NCBI GenBank assembly: GCA_017828975.1
Contig: JAGAJN010000031.1
Span: forward strand, 1-64,000
Source of the DNA: Oscillospiraceae bacterium
GTDB taxonomy: Bacteria > Bacillota > Clostridia > Oscillospirales > Ruminococcaceae
DNA: 64,000 bases
Direction: 5' to 3'
Part shown: piece by piece, positions 16,914 to 26,095 of the stretch
How the letters are laid out: the number at the start of each line of letters is the position of its first letter
Numbering within the stretch: the first letter of the stretch is position 1
Translations under genes and position numbers: made by a program
The notes under the pieces: generated by a model
Database searches by the model: none
What the model saw: only the letters and a program-made list of their open reading frames with translations
Told to the model about the DNA's origin: nothing

Positions 16914-18411
16914 CGAAACGACCATTCCTTCCGTAGTTTGCGCCTGTCATATTTCCAATATCTGCGTGACCTTTTTCGAGGGTGCGAAAGCCCAGCCGCA
17001 CGAAAACGTCCCGCATAGCTTTCAGCGTAAAGGGCGAAAGGGGCGCAGTTACGGGAATTCCGCAGCTTTCAATGGAGCAGATATTCACGAGAACAACTGC
17101 TGCCAGTGCGGACACGCCGAAAAATCCCCAAAAGCCCCCGACAATTACGCAGATAAACCGCAGCAGAGTTACAGGCTGATTAAGGTTCGGGACAACAAAG
17201 GACGCAGTTACCGCAAGTGCCACGGCTACCAGCAGAGGGTTTGAGATAAGCCCGCCGCTAACGGCAGCGTCCCCGATAATAAGCCCGCCCACTATGCTTA
17301 CCGCACCGCCCACATTTTTCGGCAGACGCAGCCCCGCCTCCCTGACGACTTCATATATCAGCAGTACGATTATTGCTTCTGCCATAAGGGGCAGAGGTGC
17401 GTCTTTTTCGGCTTCGGCAAGCTTTAACATCAGACCGTAGCGGAACATTTCCGGGTGGAAGGTTGCGGCGGCGACGTATATTCCCGGGAGAAATACCGCA
17501 AGGAGAAATGCGGCAAATTTTATTATACGGATAAATGCCGCATAGTAGGGGCGCATATTGTAATCGTCCATTGTCTGGAAATTTTCGATGAACAGATAGG
17601 GGACGATTATGGCATAGGGCGTGCCGTCGATAAGTATCCCCACTCTGCCCTCCAGCAGCTTTCCGCAGAATGCGTCGGGACGTTCGGTGACGGACACTCC
17701 CGAGAACAGCGAAAGCTTGGAATTATCCAGAAACGGTTCAACATATCCGCTGCCGAGAATGGTTTCCAGCTTAATGCTTTTCAGCCGTTTTTTGATGCTT
17801 TCCACCGTTTTCCCGGGAACTCTGTCCGCCATATAGCAGACGATAACATCGGTGTTTGAATGTTCGCTGATGGGGAACAGGTCAAATCTCAGCAGGGGGG
17901 ATTTCATTCGGCGGCGGACAAGGGACATATTCGTTCTGACGACTTCAACAAAGCCTTCGTGCGCACCCTTTACGTTGCCTTCGCCGTTTGGTTCGTCAAT
18001 TCCTCGGACAGCGTAGCCCTGTACGCCAAAGGCACACGCCTCCGCAATTCCGTCAATAAGAAGTATGGCAAACCCGCTCATGGCACGTCGGATAAGGTCG
18101 CCGTAATCCTCGGAAAATCCACGGTCGATGGTCATAAGCATATGGTTTTTGACGTGGTGAAGAAGTGCTTCGGGGGCATGGTTTTGTCCAATGTCAATAT
18201 CCATCAGCGGATGGAGGATAAGCTCGGTTATGGTGGAGGTGGAGATCATTCCCTCATAGCAGACAAGGCAGCATTTTACGCCGTTTATTTCGATGGGATT
18301 TTCCAGCAGGTCGGAGCTTTTTCCTGTTATCCGTCGTATATTTTCAAGGTTCTTTTCAAGGCTTTTTTCCAGCGGAACGCCTTTGAAATCCAGCATATCC
18401 GGTTTTGTCAT
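16903..18411 (-). CDS. GerA-family spore germination protein
   Basis: 502 aa from the ATG at 18411 (AAAGG upstream); a TTG start at 18444 preceded by GGGGG would add 11 residues. A soluble N-terminal half (about 1-270) carries the GerAA signatures ISTSTITELILHPLM and the acidic loops. The C-terminal half has five to six membrane segments, including an Ala/Leu-rich IVVLLIYEVVREAGLRLP region typical of GerAA. It forms the oligomeric ion-channel-like part of the germinant receptor. This operon is the best evidence that the organism makes endospores. Confidence 0.88.
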   Translation of the reverse strand: MTKPDMLDFKGVPLEKSLEKNLENIRRITGKSSDLLENPIEINGVKCCLVCYEGMISTSTITELILHPLMDIDIGQNHAPEALLHHVKNHMLMTIDRGFSEDYGDLIRRAMSGFAILLIDGIAEACAFGVQGYAVRGIDEPNGEGNVKGAHEGFVEVVRTNMSLVRRRMKSPLLRFDLFPISEHSNTDVIVCYMADRVPGKTVESIKKRLKSIKLETILGSGYVEPFLDNSKLSLFSGVSVTERPDAFCGKLLEGRVGILIDGTPYAIIVPYLFIENFQTMDDYNMRPYYAAFIRIIKFAAFLLAVFLPGIYVAAATFHPEMFRYGLMLKLAEAEKDAPLPLMAEAIIVLLIYEVVREAGLRLPKNVGGAVSIVGGLIIGDAAVSGGLISNPLLVAVALAVTASFVVPNLNQPVTLLRFICVIVGGFWGFFGVSALAAVVLVNICSIESCGIPVTAPLSPFTLKAMRDVFVRLGFRTLEKGHADIGNMTGANYGRNGRFDEQ

Positions 18412-18502
18412 AAATTTACGCTGCCTTTCTCGGAAAATTTTCAAAACCCCCTTTTCATTCGGGGATTTATGTAGTATAATGGTATAATCGGAGGTGAATG
18501 CT

Positions 18503-19201
18503 TTGGCTGAAAAAAAGGAAGAAAATCTTCACGAGGGACATCGTGCCAGACTGAAAAAGCGGTTTCTTGAAAACGGCTTTGAGGGCTTTGAAATGCACCA
18601 GATACTGGAGTTTTTTCTGTTCTATTCCTGTCCGAGAAAGGACACGAATGAGCTTGCCCACAGGCTTCTCAATAAATTCGGAAATCTCCCCGGCGTATTT
18701 TCGGCGGATATGAAGGCGCTGACTGCTGTTGACGGCGTTTCCGAGCATACGGCGGTGCTTCTTCGGGCGATACCTCAGCTGATGAAATGTTACAGCACCG
18801 AAACCATGAAGGAACGCAGCTTTGACAACTGCTTCAAGCTGATGGAGCTTTTTGAACATTCCTTTGACGGGACAGTCCGTGAGGAATTTCGTGTTGCCTG
18901 CTTTGACAGCAAGCTGAGATTGACCGCAAACGGGCTTATTTCCGTGGGGACACCCTCTGCATCTGCCGTTAATATGCGCAGAATTGCGGAATTTATTCTG
19001 TCAAATAATTCCGATATGGTGGCATTCGCCCACAATCACCCCAAAGGCTCATCAACTCCGTCAAAGGCGGACGTCAGCGCAACAAGAGCTATCTGCGGGA
19101 CGCTTTCGAGTATGGGCATCACGGTCATGGATCATATTATAGTAGGCGAGGACGGCGTTCTGTCAATGCGGCAGTCGGGCGTTCTCGGAGTTTTCGATTA
19201 A
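18503..19201 (+). CDS. radC: RadC-family JAB/MPN domain protein
   Basis: 232 aa from TTG at 18503, preferred because GGAGGTG lies 7 bases before it, whereas the ATG at 18494 abuts it. An N-terminal helix-hairpin-helix region (about 30-90) is followed by the JAMM motif [16 protein letters not shown] (HxH-x7-SxxD) in the C-terminal half. RadC is widespread, but its supposed DNA-repair role is not proven. It is divergent from gerA and lies 10 bases before uvrB, suggesting co-transcription with a real repair gene. Confidence 0.88.
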   Translation: MAEKKEENLHEGHRARLKKRFLENGFEGFEMHQILEFFLFYSCPRKDTNELAHRLLNKFGNLPGVFSADMKALTAVDGVSEHTAVLLRAIPQLMKCYSTETMKERSFDNCFKLMELFEHSFDGTVREEFRVACFDSKLRLTANGLISVGTPSASAVNMRRIAEFILSNNSDMVAFAHNHPKGSSTPSKADVSATRAICGTLSSMGITVMDHIIVGEDGVLSMRQSGVLGVFD

Positions 19202-19211
19202 AGGAGAAATT

Positions 19212-21170
19212 ATGGATAAATTTCAGCTTGTATCACCCTATCAGCCTGCGGGAGATCAGCCCGAGGCAATCGAACGCCTTGTTGAGGGACTTAATTCGGG
19301 AATGAAGGAGCAGACCCTGCTGGGCGTTACCGGCTCGGGCAAGACGTTCACAATGGCGAATGTTATTGCGAAGATGAACCGTCCTACCCTTATCCTTGCC
19401 CACAATAAAATTCTTGCGGCGCAGCTTTGTTCCGAGTTCAAGGAGTTTTTCCCGAATAACTGCGTTGAATATTTCGTGTCATATTACGACTACTATCAGC
19501 CCGAAGCGTACATTCCTCAAACCGACAGCTACATTGAAAAGGACTCTGCAATCAACGACGAGATAGACAAGCTCCGTCACTCTGCCACATTCGCACTTTC
19601 CGAGCGGCGGGACGTTATTATCGTTGCCAGCGTGTCCTGCATTTACTCTCTGGGAAGTCCCGAGGAATACCGTGGAAATATGATCTCCCTGAGAAAGGGA
19701 ATGGAGAAGTCCCGTGAACAGCTGCTTGCGGAGCTTGTTATGATACAGTACGAGCGAAATGATGTGAATTTTATCAGAAACAAGTTCCGTGTCAGGGGAG
19801 ATGTTGTTGAAATATTCCCCGCAGGAAATACCGATACGGCTCTCAGGATAGAATTTTTCGGAGATGAGATAGACAGGATAACCGAGTTTCAGGCGCTTAC
19901 GGGAAATGTGGTCTGTCAGCTGTCCCATGCGGTCATCTATCCCGCTTCGCATTATGTCGTTTCGAGAGATACTATGCGGGACGCTATCGAGGACATCGAA
20001 CGTGAGCTTGACGAGCGGGTGAAATATTTCACCGACAAGGGCATGCTTATCGAGGCACAGCGCATAAAACAGCGCACATTATACGACATTGAAATGCTTG
20101 AAGAAATAGGCTTCTGCAAGGGCATCGAGAACTATTCCAGAGTGCTTGCAAGACGTGCGCCGGGCAGTACGCCTTATACGCTGCTTGACCATTTCCCCGA
20201 TGATTGGCTGCTGTTTGTGGACGAGAGCCATGTTTCTCTGCCGCAGGTTAGGGGAATGTATGCGGGCGACAGGGGCAGAAAGCAGGTGCTGGTGGATTAC
20301 GGCTTCCGTCTGCCGTCGGCGTTTGATAACCGTCCGCTGAATTTTGACGAGTTCTACGGTCACATAAATCAGGCAATATTTGTTTCCGCAACGCCCGGAG
20401 ATATTGAGAAGGAAAAGTCTGCGCAGATAGTTGAGCAGGTCATCCGTCCCACGGGACTTGTGGACCCTGAAATTATCGTAAAGCCCGTTGAGGGACAGAT
20501 CGAGGATCTGCTTTCGGAGATAAATGTCAGGGCGGAGAAGGACGAGCGTGTTCTTGTCACCACTCTTACCAAGAAAATGGCGGAGGATCTCACCGATTAT
20601 CTCGGAAAAATGGGCGTTCGTGTGCGCTATATGCACCATGACATCGACACTATCGAGCGTATGGAAATTATCCGTGACCTGCGTCTGGGAGAGTTTGATG
20701 TGCTTGTTGGCATCAACCTGCTGAGAGAGGGTCTTGACCTGCCCGAGGTTTCGCTGGTGGCTATCCTCGATGCGGATAAGGAGGGCTTTCTGCGTTCGGC
20801 GTCGTCCCTTATACAGACTATCGGACGTGCGGCGAGAAATTCCGAGGGCAAGGTCATTATGTATGCCGACAGCGTTACAAAGTCAATGGAATACGCCATC
20901 ACCGAAACGGAACGCCGCAGAAAGCTTCAGCTTGAATTTAACGAAAAGCACGGTATCGTCCCGAAAACTATCCGCAAGGACATCAGGGATGTGCTGGAAA
21001 TATCCACAAAGGAAACAGTTTCCAAGGAAATCAACGGAAAGAAGCTGTCTAAAAAGGAGAAGCAGGAGCTTATAGAAAAGCTGAAAAAGGAAATGAAGGA
21101 AGCCGCAAAGATGCTTGAATTCGAGCATGCAGCGTTCCTCCGTGATAAGATAAAGGAGCTTTCCGAGTGA
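19212..21170 (+). CDS. uvrB: Excinuclease ABC subunit B
   Basis: 652 aa, near the usual 660. UvrB receives damaged DNA from UvrA and positions UvrC. Visible are Walker A ([12 protein letters not shown], about 38-49), the damage-binding beta-hairpin [20 protein letters not shown] near 95, the helicase DESH box ([13 protein letters not shown]) near 340, motif [11 protein letters not shown] near 540, and the C-terminal UVR coiled coil ([18 protein letters not shown]). All helicase motifs are intact. Its TGA stop overlaps the GTG start of the next gene. uvrA and uvrC are not in the window. Confidence 0.97.
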   Translation: MDKFQLVSPYQPAGDQPEAIERLVEGLNSGMKEQTLLGVTGSGKTFTMANVIAKMNRPTLILAHNKILAAQLCSEFKEFFPNNCVEYFVSYYDYYQPEAYIPQTDSYIEKDSAINDEIDKLRHSATFALSERRDVIIVASVSCIYSLGSPEEYRGNMISLRKGMEKSREQLLAELVMIQYERNDVNFIRNKFRVRGDVVEIFPAGNTDTALRIEFFGDEIDRITEFQALTGNVVCQLSHAVIYPASHYVVSRDTMRDAIEDIERELDERVKYFTDKGMLIEAQRIKQRTLYDIEMLEEIGFCKGIENYSRVLARRAPGSTPYTLLDHFPDDWLLFVDESHVSLPQVRGMYAGDRGRKQVLVDYGFRLPSAFDNRPLNFDEFYGHINQAIFVSATPGDIEKEKSAQIVEQVIRPTGLVDPEIIVKPVEGQIEDLLSEINVRAEKDERVLVTTLTKKMAEDLTDYLGKMGVRVRYMHHDIDTIERMEIIRDLRLGEFDVLVGINLLREGLDLPEVSLVAILDADKEGFLRSASSLIQTIGRAARNSEGKVIMYADSVTKSMEYAITETERRRKLQLEFNEKHGIVPKTIRKDIRDVLEISTKETVSKEINGKKLSKKEKQELIEKLKKEMKEAAKMLEFEHAAFLRDKIKELSE

Positions 21171-22156
21171 AACGATTTGTCATAAACAAAAACGATGCTG
21201 GGCAGAGGGTGGACAAGTTCATCGTAAAGGCTGCCCCAAATCTCCCGAAAAGCCTTATGTACAAGGCGATAAGAAACAAGGACATAAAGCTGAACCGCAA
21301 GCGGTGCGAAATATCCGACAGGCTGTGCGAGGGCGATGTTCTGGAGCTGTATCTGAAGGACGAGTTTTTTGCAACAGCCCCCGATGAGCGGGATTTTCTC
21401 AAGGTATCTGCGGATATTGATGTGGTTTACGAGGACGAAAATATTCTGCTGGTCAACAAAAAGCAAGGTCTGGTGGTTCATGAGGACGATGAAAACACCC
21501 GTGACACGCTGATAAACCGAATCAAACGCTATCTCTATGAAAAAGGGGAGTACCGTCCCGATGAGGAAAGCTCCTTTGCACCGTCCCTTTGCAACCGTAT
21601 TGACAGGAACACAAGCGGTATCGTCATCGCCGCAAAAAATGCCGAGTCCCTGCGTATCCTCAACGAGAAAATTCGGGAACGTGAGCTGGAAAAGCGTTAC
21701 CTTTGCATAACCGTGGGCGCACCGCCGAAAAAGCATGATACCGTCACCGTTTATATGCAGAAGGACAGTGTGGAGAATATGGTGAGAGTGTCCCCAAAGC
21801 CCGAAAAAGGGTATCTTACGGCTGTTACCGAATATACCGTTCTGGAAAAAAGGGGGGAGCTTGCGCTGGTTGAGGTCCTGCTTCACACGGGGCGGACACA
21901 TCAGATAAGAGCGCTGTTTTCCTATCTGGGCTGCCCGCTTCTGGGGGACGGCAAGTACGGCATAAACTCCGTAAACAGGGAATATAAATTGAAAACACAG
22001 GCACTTTGCTCCTATAAGCTGAAATTCGCTTTCAAGACCGACGGCGGCATTTTAAACTATCTTGACGGAAGGGAATTTTCCGTAAAAAGCGTGTGGTTTG
22101 CCGATGAATTTTTCGGGAAAGACAGAAAATCGTCATTTTCGCAAAAAAAAGCTTGA
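21167..22156 (+). CDS. RluA-family pseudouridine synthase
   Basis: 329 aa. An S4-like N-terminal RNA-binding part ([13 protein letters not shown]) is followed by the synthase domain with catalytic Asp in [15 protein letters not shown] and the C-terminal [26 protein letters not shown] motif. It isomerises uridine in rRNA or tRNA; which site cannot be told from the sequence (RluC/RluD-like by length). The GTG start at 21167 overlaps the uvrB stop (GTGA), giving translational coupling. Confidence 0.9.
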   Translation: MKRFVINKNDAGQRVDKFIVKAAPNLPKSLMYKAIRNKDIKLNRKRCEISDRLCEGDVLELYLKDEFFATAPDERDFLKVSADIDVVYEDENILLVNKKQGLVVHEDDENTRDTLINRIKRYLYEKGEYRPDEESSFAPSLCNRIDRNTSGIVIAAKNAESLRILNEKIRERELEKRYLCITVGAPPKKHDTVTVYMQKDSVENMVRVSPKPEKGYLTAVTEYTVLEKRGELALVEVLLHTGRTHQIRALFSYLGCPLLGDGKYGINSVNREYKLKTQALCSYKLKFAFKTDGGILNYLDGREFSVKSVWFADEFFGKDRKSSFSQKKA

Positions 22157-22228
22157 TTATAGGAGAGTTTTGTGGTATAATAAGAATAATACGGACATTC
22201 CGATAATTATTAGCTGGAGGTATATCTT

Positions 22229-23080
22229 ATGGTTGGCGACCTGCATTGTCACACTAAGCTGTCTGATGGTTCTCTCGGTATCGAGGATATTATCGTTCAG
22301 GCTAAACGCACGGGAATTGATTTCATCTCAATAACCGATCACGATACACTCGCTTCCGTTTCAAGAGCCGCAGTTCTCGGTGAAAGATACGGCGTGCGTA
22401 TGATACCCGGTGTGGAATTATCCGCTTGGGACAAGACGAGAAACCGTAAGGTACATATTCTCTGCTATGCTCCCCAGAAGCCCGACAGGCTGGAGGGACT
22501 CTGTATCAAATGCTGTGAAATAAGAAAGCAGTGCGCAAAGGAAATGGTGGAAAAGGTGATGAAGCTTTTTCCCATTACCCCGGAAAGCGTTATGAAATAC
22601 GCCACGGGAAGCAAGAGTATCTTCAAGCAGCACATTCTTCATGCGCTGATAGATTACGGCTACACCACCGAATTTTACGGCGAGCTTAACGACGAGCTTT
22701 TCAATCTGGAAACGGGAACCTGCCTTGTGGAAAGAGAATATCCCGATGTTAATTTTGTCCTCGACCTTATCCATTCTTCAAGGGGAATTGCAGTGCTGGC
22801 TCACCCCGCATTCTACGATTCCTTCGACCTGATGGACGAGCTTGCGGAAAAGGGCAAGCTGGACGGCGTTGAGGCTTACCATTACACCGCTGATGAGGCG
22901 GCTCAGAAGAAAATTCTGGAAACCGCCGAGAAGTACAACCTTATCGTAACGGGCGGCTCCGATTTCCACGGACTGTACAATGCACAGCCCACCCATATCG
23001 GCAGCAACACCACCGACAAGGAAAATCTCGACAGGATATACAAGCTTATCAAGCAGAATAAAAACAGTTTGCAGGCATAA
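22229..23080 (+). CDS. PHP-domain metal-dependent phosphoesterase
   Basis: 283 aa. DLHCHTKLSDGS at residues 4-15 and ITDHDTL near 36 are PHP motifs I and II; later metal ligands are in GVELSAW, VLAHPAFY and GGSDFHG. Homologues include RNase AM/YciV-type 3',5'-nucleotide phosphatases. Exact substrate unknown. A TATAAT-like box (TGGTATAATAAG) at 22171-22182 and AGCTGGAGG precede the ATG. A small TSCPD gene follows after 23 bases. Confidence 0.85.
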   Translation: MVGDLHCHTKLSDGSLGIEDIIVQAKRTGIDFISITDHDTLASVSRAAVLGERYGVRMIPGVELSAWDKTRNRKVHILCYAPQKPDRLEGLCIKCCEIRKQCAKEMVEKVMKLFPITPESVMKYATGSKSIFKQHILHALIDYGYTTEFYGELNDELFNLETGTCLVEREYPDVNFVLDLIHSSRGIAVLAHPAFYDSFDLMDELAEKGKLDGVEAYHYTADEAAQKKILETAEKYNLIVTGGSDFHGLYNAQPTHIGSNTTDKENLDRIYKLIKQNKNSLQA

Positions 23081-23103
23081 ATTTTTGAAAGGAAAAAACT
23101 ACC

Positions 23104-23346
23104 ATGACTATAAATTTTACTCCCAGAGGGGTTTGTTCAAGACTTATCACTATTACCGTTGAAAACGGCATTGTTGAGGACGTTAAGTTCACAGGCGGCT
23201 GCAACGGCAACACTCAAGGCATTTCCATGCTTGTCAAGGGAATGAGAGTTGAGGACGTTATTCAGCGTCTTGACAAGATCGACTGCGGCGGACGCGGCAC
23301 TTCCTGTCCCGACCAGCTGGCAAAGGCTCTCAAGACCATTCAGTGA
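23104..23346 (+). CDS. TSCPD-domain protein (TIGR03905 type)
   Basis: 80 aa. It consists almost entirely of the TSCPD domain: the invariant GTSCPDQLAKAL is near the C-terminus, with GGCNGNTQGI and CSRLITITVE before it. The same domain is found at the end of some ribonucleotide reductases, where it is thought to bind metal or nucleic acid; the stand-alone form has no established function. Three Cys (GVCSR, GGCNG, SCPD) could bind a metal. GAAAGGAA precedes the start, and its stop overlaps the next gene's start by 4 bases. Confidence 0.85.
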   Translation: MTINFTPRGVCSRLITITVENGIVEDVKFTGGCNGNTQGISMLVKGMRVEDVIQRLDKIDCGGRGTSCPDQLAKALKTIQ

Positions 23347-24125
23347 AAAAGCGGACAATGCCGAACGTTTTCATAGGCATCTGCGAGGCACTTCTTGTGC
23401 TGCTGGCTCTGTTGTTTTTCGCCCCCGTCATAACGGGAAGGATAATCAATATCGGGAATATTGCGGGATTTGCGGCGTCTGTGCTGCTGATTTGCTGTCT
23501 TGTTTTCCGAAGCCCTTTTATGGAGTTTGTGAGAAATCTGCGGGAAAGCACAGCGGGACGGATAGCGGTCAATGGGGTTCTGGCGATTGCGGCGGCGGCG
23601 ATGCTTCTGGCGGCGGTCATTTCGGGGTTTATGATAGCTTCTCTGAATATCAAGCCCACTGATGGAAGCACGGCTGTGGTGCTGGGCTGCAAGGTAAGGG
23701 GAAATTCTCCCAGCCTTATGCTGAAAAGACGGCTTGATGCGGCTTATGATTTTCTCACGGAAAATCCGGAAAGCTTTTGCGTTGTGTCCGGCGGTCAGGG
23801 TGATGACGAGGAGTACAGCGAGGCGTCCGTGATGAAAAGCTATCTTGTTTCCAAGGGCATTTCCGAGGAAAGGATCTTTGCCGAGGACAGTTCTTCAAGC
23901 ACCGAGGAAAATCTTGAATTCTCAAAAAAGGTGATCGAAGAAAACGGACTGAACGGCAATATCACCATAATTACCGACGGCTATCATCAGCTTCGGGCAA
24001 CACTTCACGCCAAAAGATTAGGTTTGAATTACGGCACATATTCGGCAAATACCGCTTTCTGGCTGCTGCCGACCTATTGGGTGAGGGAATGGTTTGGCAT
24101 AATTGACTTTTTTGTATTCAAATAA
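23343..24125 (+). CDS. YdcF/SanA/ElyC-family (DUF218) membrane protein
   Basis: 260 aa, starting at a GTG (23343) that overlaps the previous stop. Two or three N-terminal transmembrane segments precede the DUF218 domain: AVVLGCKVRGNSPSLML-RRLDAAY, VVSGGQG, SEASVMKSYL, EDSSSSTEENLEFS and ITDGYHQLRA. This domain is extracytoplasmic in related proteins that affect envelope integrity and peptidoglycan precursors. The catalytic role is uncertain. It forms the end of a PHP-TSCPD-DUF218 run and precedes a lipoprotein gene by 21 bases. Confidence 0.82.
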   Translation: MKKRTMPNVFIGICEALLVLLALLFFAPVITGRIINIGNIAGFAASVLLICCLVFRSPFMEFVRNLRESTAGRIAVNGVLAIAAAAMLLAAVISGFMIASLNIKPTDGSTAVVLGCKVRGNSPSLMLKRRLDAAYDFLTENPESFCVVSGGQGDDEEYSEASVMKSYLVSKGISEERIFAEDSSSSTEENLEFSKKVIEENGLNGNITIITDGYHQLRATLHAKRLGLNYGTYSANTAFWLLPTYWVREWFGIIDFFVFK

Positions 24126-24146
24126 CGGAAAAACGGGTGAGACGAA

Positions 24147-25592
24147 ATGAAATTTGCAAAAATAACCTCTGCTGTTCTTGCAGCGGCTATGGCAGCGCAG
24201 CTTTTGGGCGGCTGCTCCGATAATGAGGTGAAGCTTGACCCCGCAAATCCGACGGTGGTTTCCGTATGGCATTACTATAACGGTGCGCAGAAGGAGGCTT
24301 TTGATGCGCTGATAGACGAGTTCAATGCCACTGTGGGAACGGAAGTGGGCATTATCGTCCAGGGCACAAGTTACAGCGATGTGGGTGCTCTGGAGGACGC
24401 TGTTACTTCTGCTGCCGAAGAGGGTGCGGACAAGCTTCCGTCCATATTCGCAGCATACAGCGATATGGCATATGCCGTTGAAGAAAAGGGTATGCTGGCA
24501 GAGCTTGACAGCTATTTCACCAATGAGGAGCTGTCCGAATATGTGGACGGATTTATTGCCGAGGGGCGGTTCAGCAAGGACGGAAAACTGATGATCTTCC
24601 CCGTGGCGAAATCCACCGAGGTGTTTATCTTAAATAAGACCGATTGGGACAAATTTGCCGAAGCAACCGGCGCCGATATTGCCGAGCTTGAAACCAGGGA
24701 AGGTCTTGTGCGTGTTTCCGAGAGATATTACGAGTGGACCGACAGTCTGACACCCGACATTCCCGACGACGGGAAGGCATTCTACGGCAGGGATGCTATG
24801 GCGAACCTGTTTACTGCGGGACTTATGCAGCTGGGCACGGAGATTTTCGCCGCAGATAACGGAAATGTTACTATCAACGCAGATAAGGAAAATCTGCGGA
24901 AAATATGGGACTGCTACTATGTCCCTTACATAAACGGCTGGTTCAGCTCCTACGGAAGATTCCGCTCCGACGATGTGAAGATAGGTCAGATATGCGCTCT
25001 TACGGGTTCATCGGCTTCCGCAACATATTTTCCCAAGCAGGTCATGACCGATGAAGCAAGCTATCCCATTGAAGCACTGACGCTGCCCGTTCCCGAATTT
25101 GAGGGCGGAAAGCATTATGCCGTACAGCAGGGAGCGGGAATGGCTGTCGCAAAAAGCACACCTTCCTGCGAGTACGCTTCTGTGGAGTTCCTGAAATGGT
25201 TCACAGAGTCGGAAAGAAACCTGAAATTCGCCTGTCTGTCGGGTTATATGCCCGTTAAAAAGGCGGCAAATGAGGAAGAACTGCTGACGATGGCAGTCAA
25301 GGATATGGACGCTGCCGACACTATCCCCGTTGAAGCGCTGAATGTCTGCTTTGACATTGCCTCCAAGAATGAGATGTATACTTATAAGGCGTTCAGCGGA
25401 GCGGGAGCGGCAAGAAATGTCCTCAATTACAGCCTTTCCGACAAGGCGGCCGCCGACTGCGAAAAGGTAAATCAGATGGTGGCGGAGGGTATGTCCCGTG
25501 CGGAGGCTGCCGCATCTTTTGATACCGATGAAAACTTCGAGGAATGGTATAACGGTTTCTGCGCTGCACTGAATGAAGCCTGCGGGAAATGA
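24147..25592 (+). CDS. Extracellular solute-binding lipoprotein (orphan)
   Basis: 481 aa. The signal peptide ends in lipobox LLGGC near residue 25, followed by a family-1 type sugar-binding fold beginning VVSVWHYYNGAQKEAFDALID-EFN. Such proteins feed ABC sugar or oligosaccharide importers, but no permease or ATPase gene is next to it. It is preceded at 21 bases by the DUF218 gene and followed by a terminator. It may serve a permease encoded elsewhere, or act as a sensor for one. Ligand not predictable. Confidence 0.82.
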   Translation: MKFAKITSAVLAAAMAAQLLGGCSDNEVKLDPANPTVVSVWHYYNGAQKEAFDALIDEFNATVGTEVGIIVQGTSYSDVGALEDAVTSAAEEGADKLPSIFAAYSDMAYAVEEKGMLAELDSYFTNEELSEYVDGFIAEGRFSKDGKLMIFPVAKSTEVFILNKTDWDKFAEATGADIAELETREGLVRVSERYYEWTDSLTPDIPDDGKAFYGRDAMANLFTAGLMQLGTEIFAADNGNVTINADKENLRKIWDCYYVPYINGWFSSYGRFRSDDVKIGQICALTGSSASATYFPKQVMTDEASYPIEALTLPVPEFEGGKHYAVQQGAGMAVAKSTPSCEYASVEFLKWFTESERNLKFACLSGYMPVKKAANEEELLTMAVKDMDAADTIPVEALNVCFDIASKNEMYTYKAFSGAGAARNVLNYSLSDKAAADCEKVNQMVAEGMSRAEAAASFDTDENFEEWYNGFCAALNEACGK

Positions 25593-25905
25593 GTTTACGG
25601 ATAATCCGCCTTAGTATAAGATGATTTGTTAAAGCCGAAGCGTTGTGAAGCGTTTCGGCTTTTCGTTGCGGCATACAATGACCGTTATTCATTTCAGACG
25701 AAAAATGTATATTTTAGATAATCATTGTACGCTTTGAACGTTTTTAAATGTGAAAATTGTTCAAAACGCTGAATTTTATGTTATTTTGGTAAAAAGTCAT
25801 AAAAATCGTTGAATTTATCGTGCGTATCTGCTATAATAATTTAGCAAAATGACAGATTGAAGCTCCCGGGTTTCCGATTTTTTTTAAGTTTTTTTCTCTA
25901 GGGTA
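25593..25905. promoter_or_regulatory. Upstream region of the pfl operon: terminator, inverted repeat and first promoter
   Basis: The gap holds, in order: the terminator of the lipoprotein gene (stem AAAGCCGAAGCG 25631-25642 with CGTTTCGGCTTT 25651-25662); an inverted repeat TTTGAAC (25733-25739) / GTTCAAA (25759-25765) with AT-rich interior, a possible regulator site; and a promoter TTGAAT (25809-25814), 17 bases, TATAAT (25832-25837). T-tracts lie at 25877-25897. Confidence 0.6.
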
Positions 25906-25934
25906 TTGACAAATGTATACTTGTGTGGTATACT
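25906..25934 (+). promoter_or_regulatory. Second pfl promoter with GTATAC repeats
   Basis: TTGACA (25906-25911), 17 bases, TATACT (25929-25934). The self-complementary hexamer GTATAC occurs at 25915-25920 in the spacer and again at 25928-25933 across the -10, 13 bases apart, giving a dyad on one helix face that could be an operator. The resulting leader is about 155 bases, GC-rich, with repeated CCGGAC blocks (25993, 26022). Confidence 0.75.
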
Positions 25935-26095
25935 TAAATCAGAACCAAGGGATAATCTTGGAAATATCATATTTTCGGGACTTTGCAAGCTGCCGGACGG
26001 CCACAAGCTGTCCGCCGAACGCCGGACATATCCTGTCTGACGTAAAAAAATAAATTGCAGGAGACCCAAAAAGGTTTCTTGAAAGGAGTAGAAAT

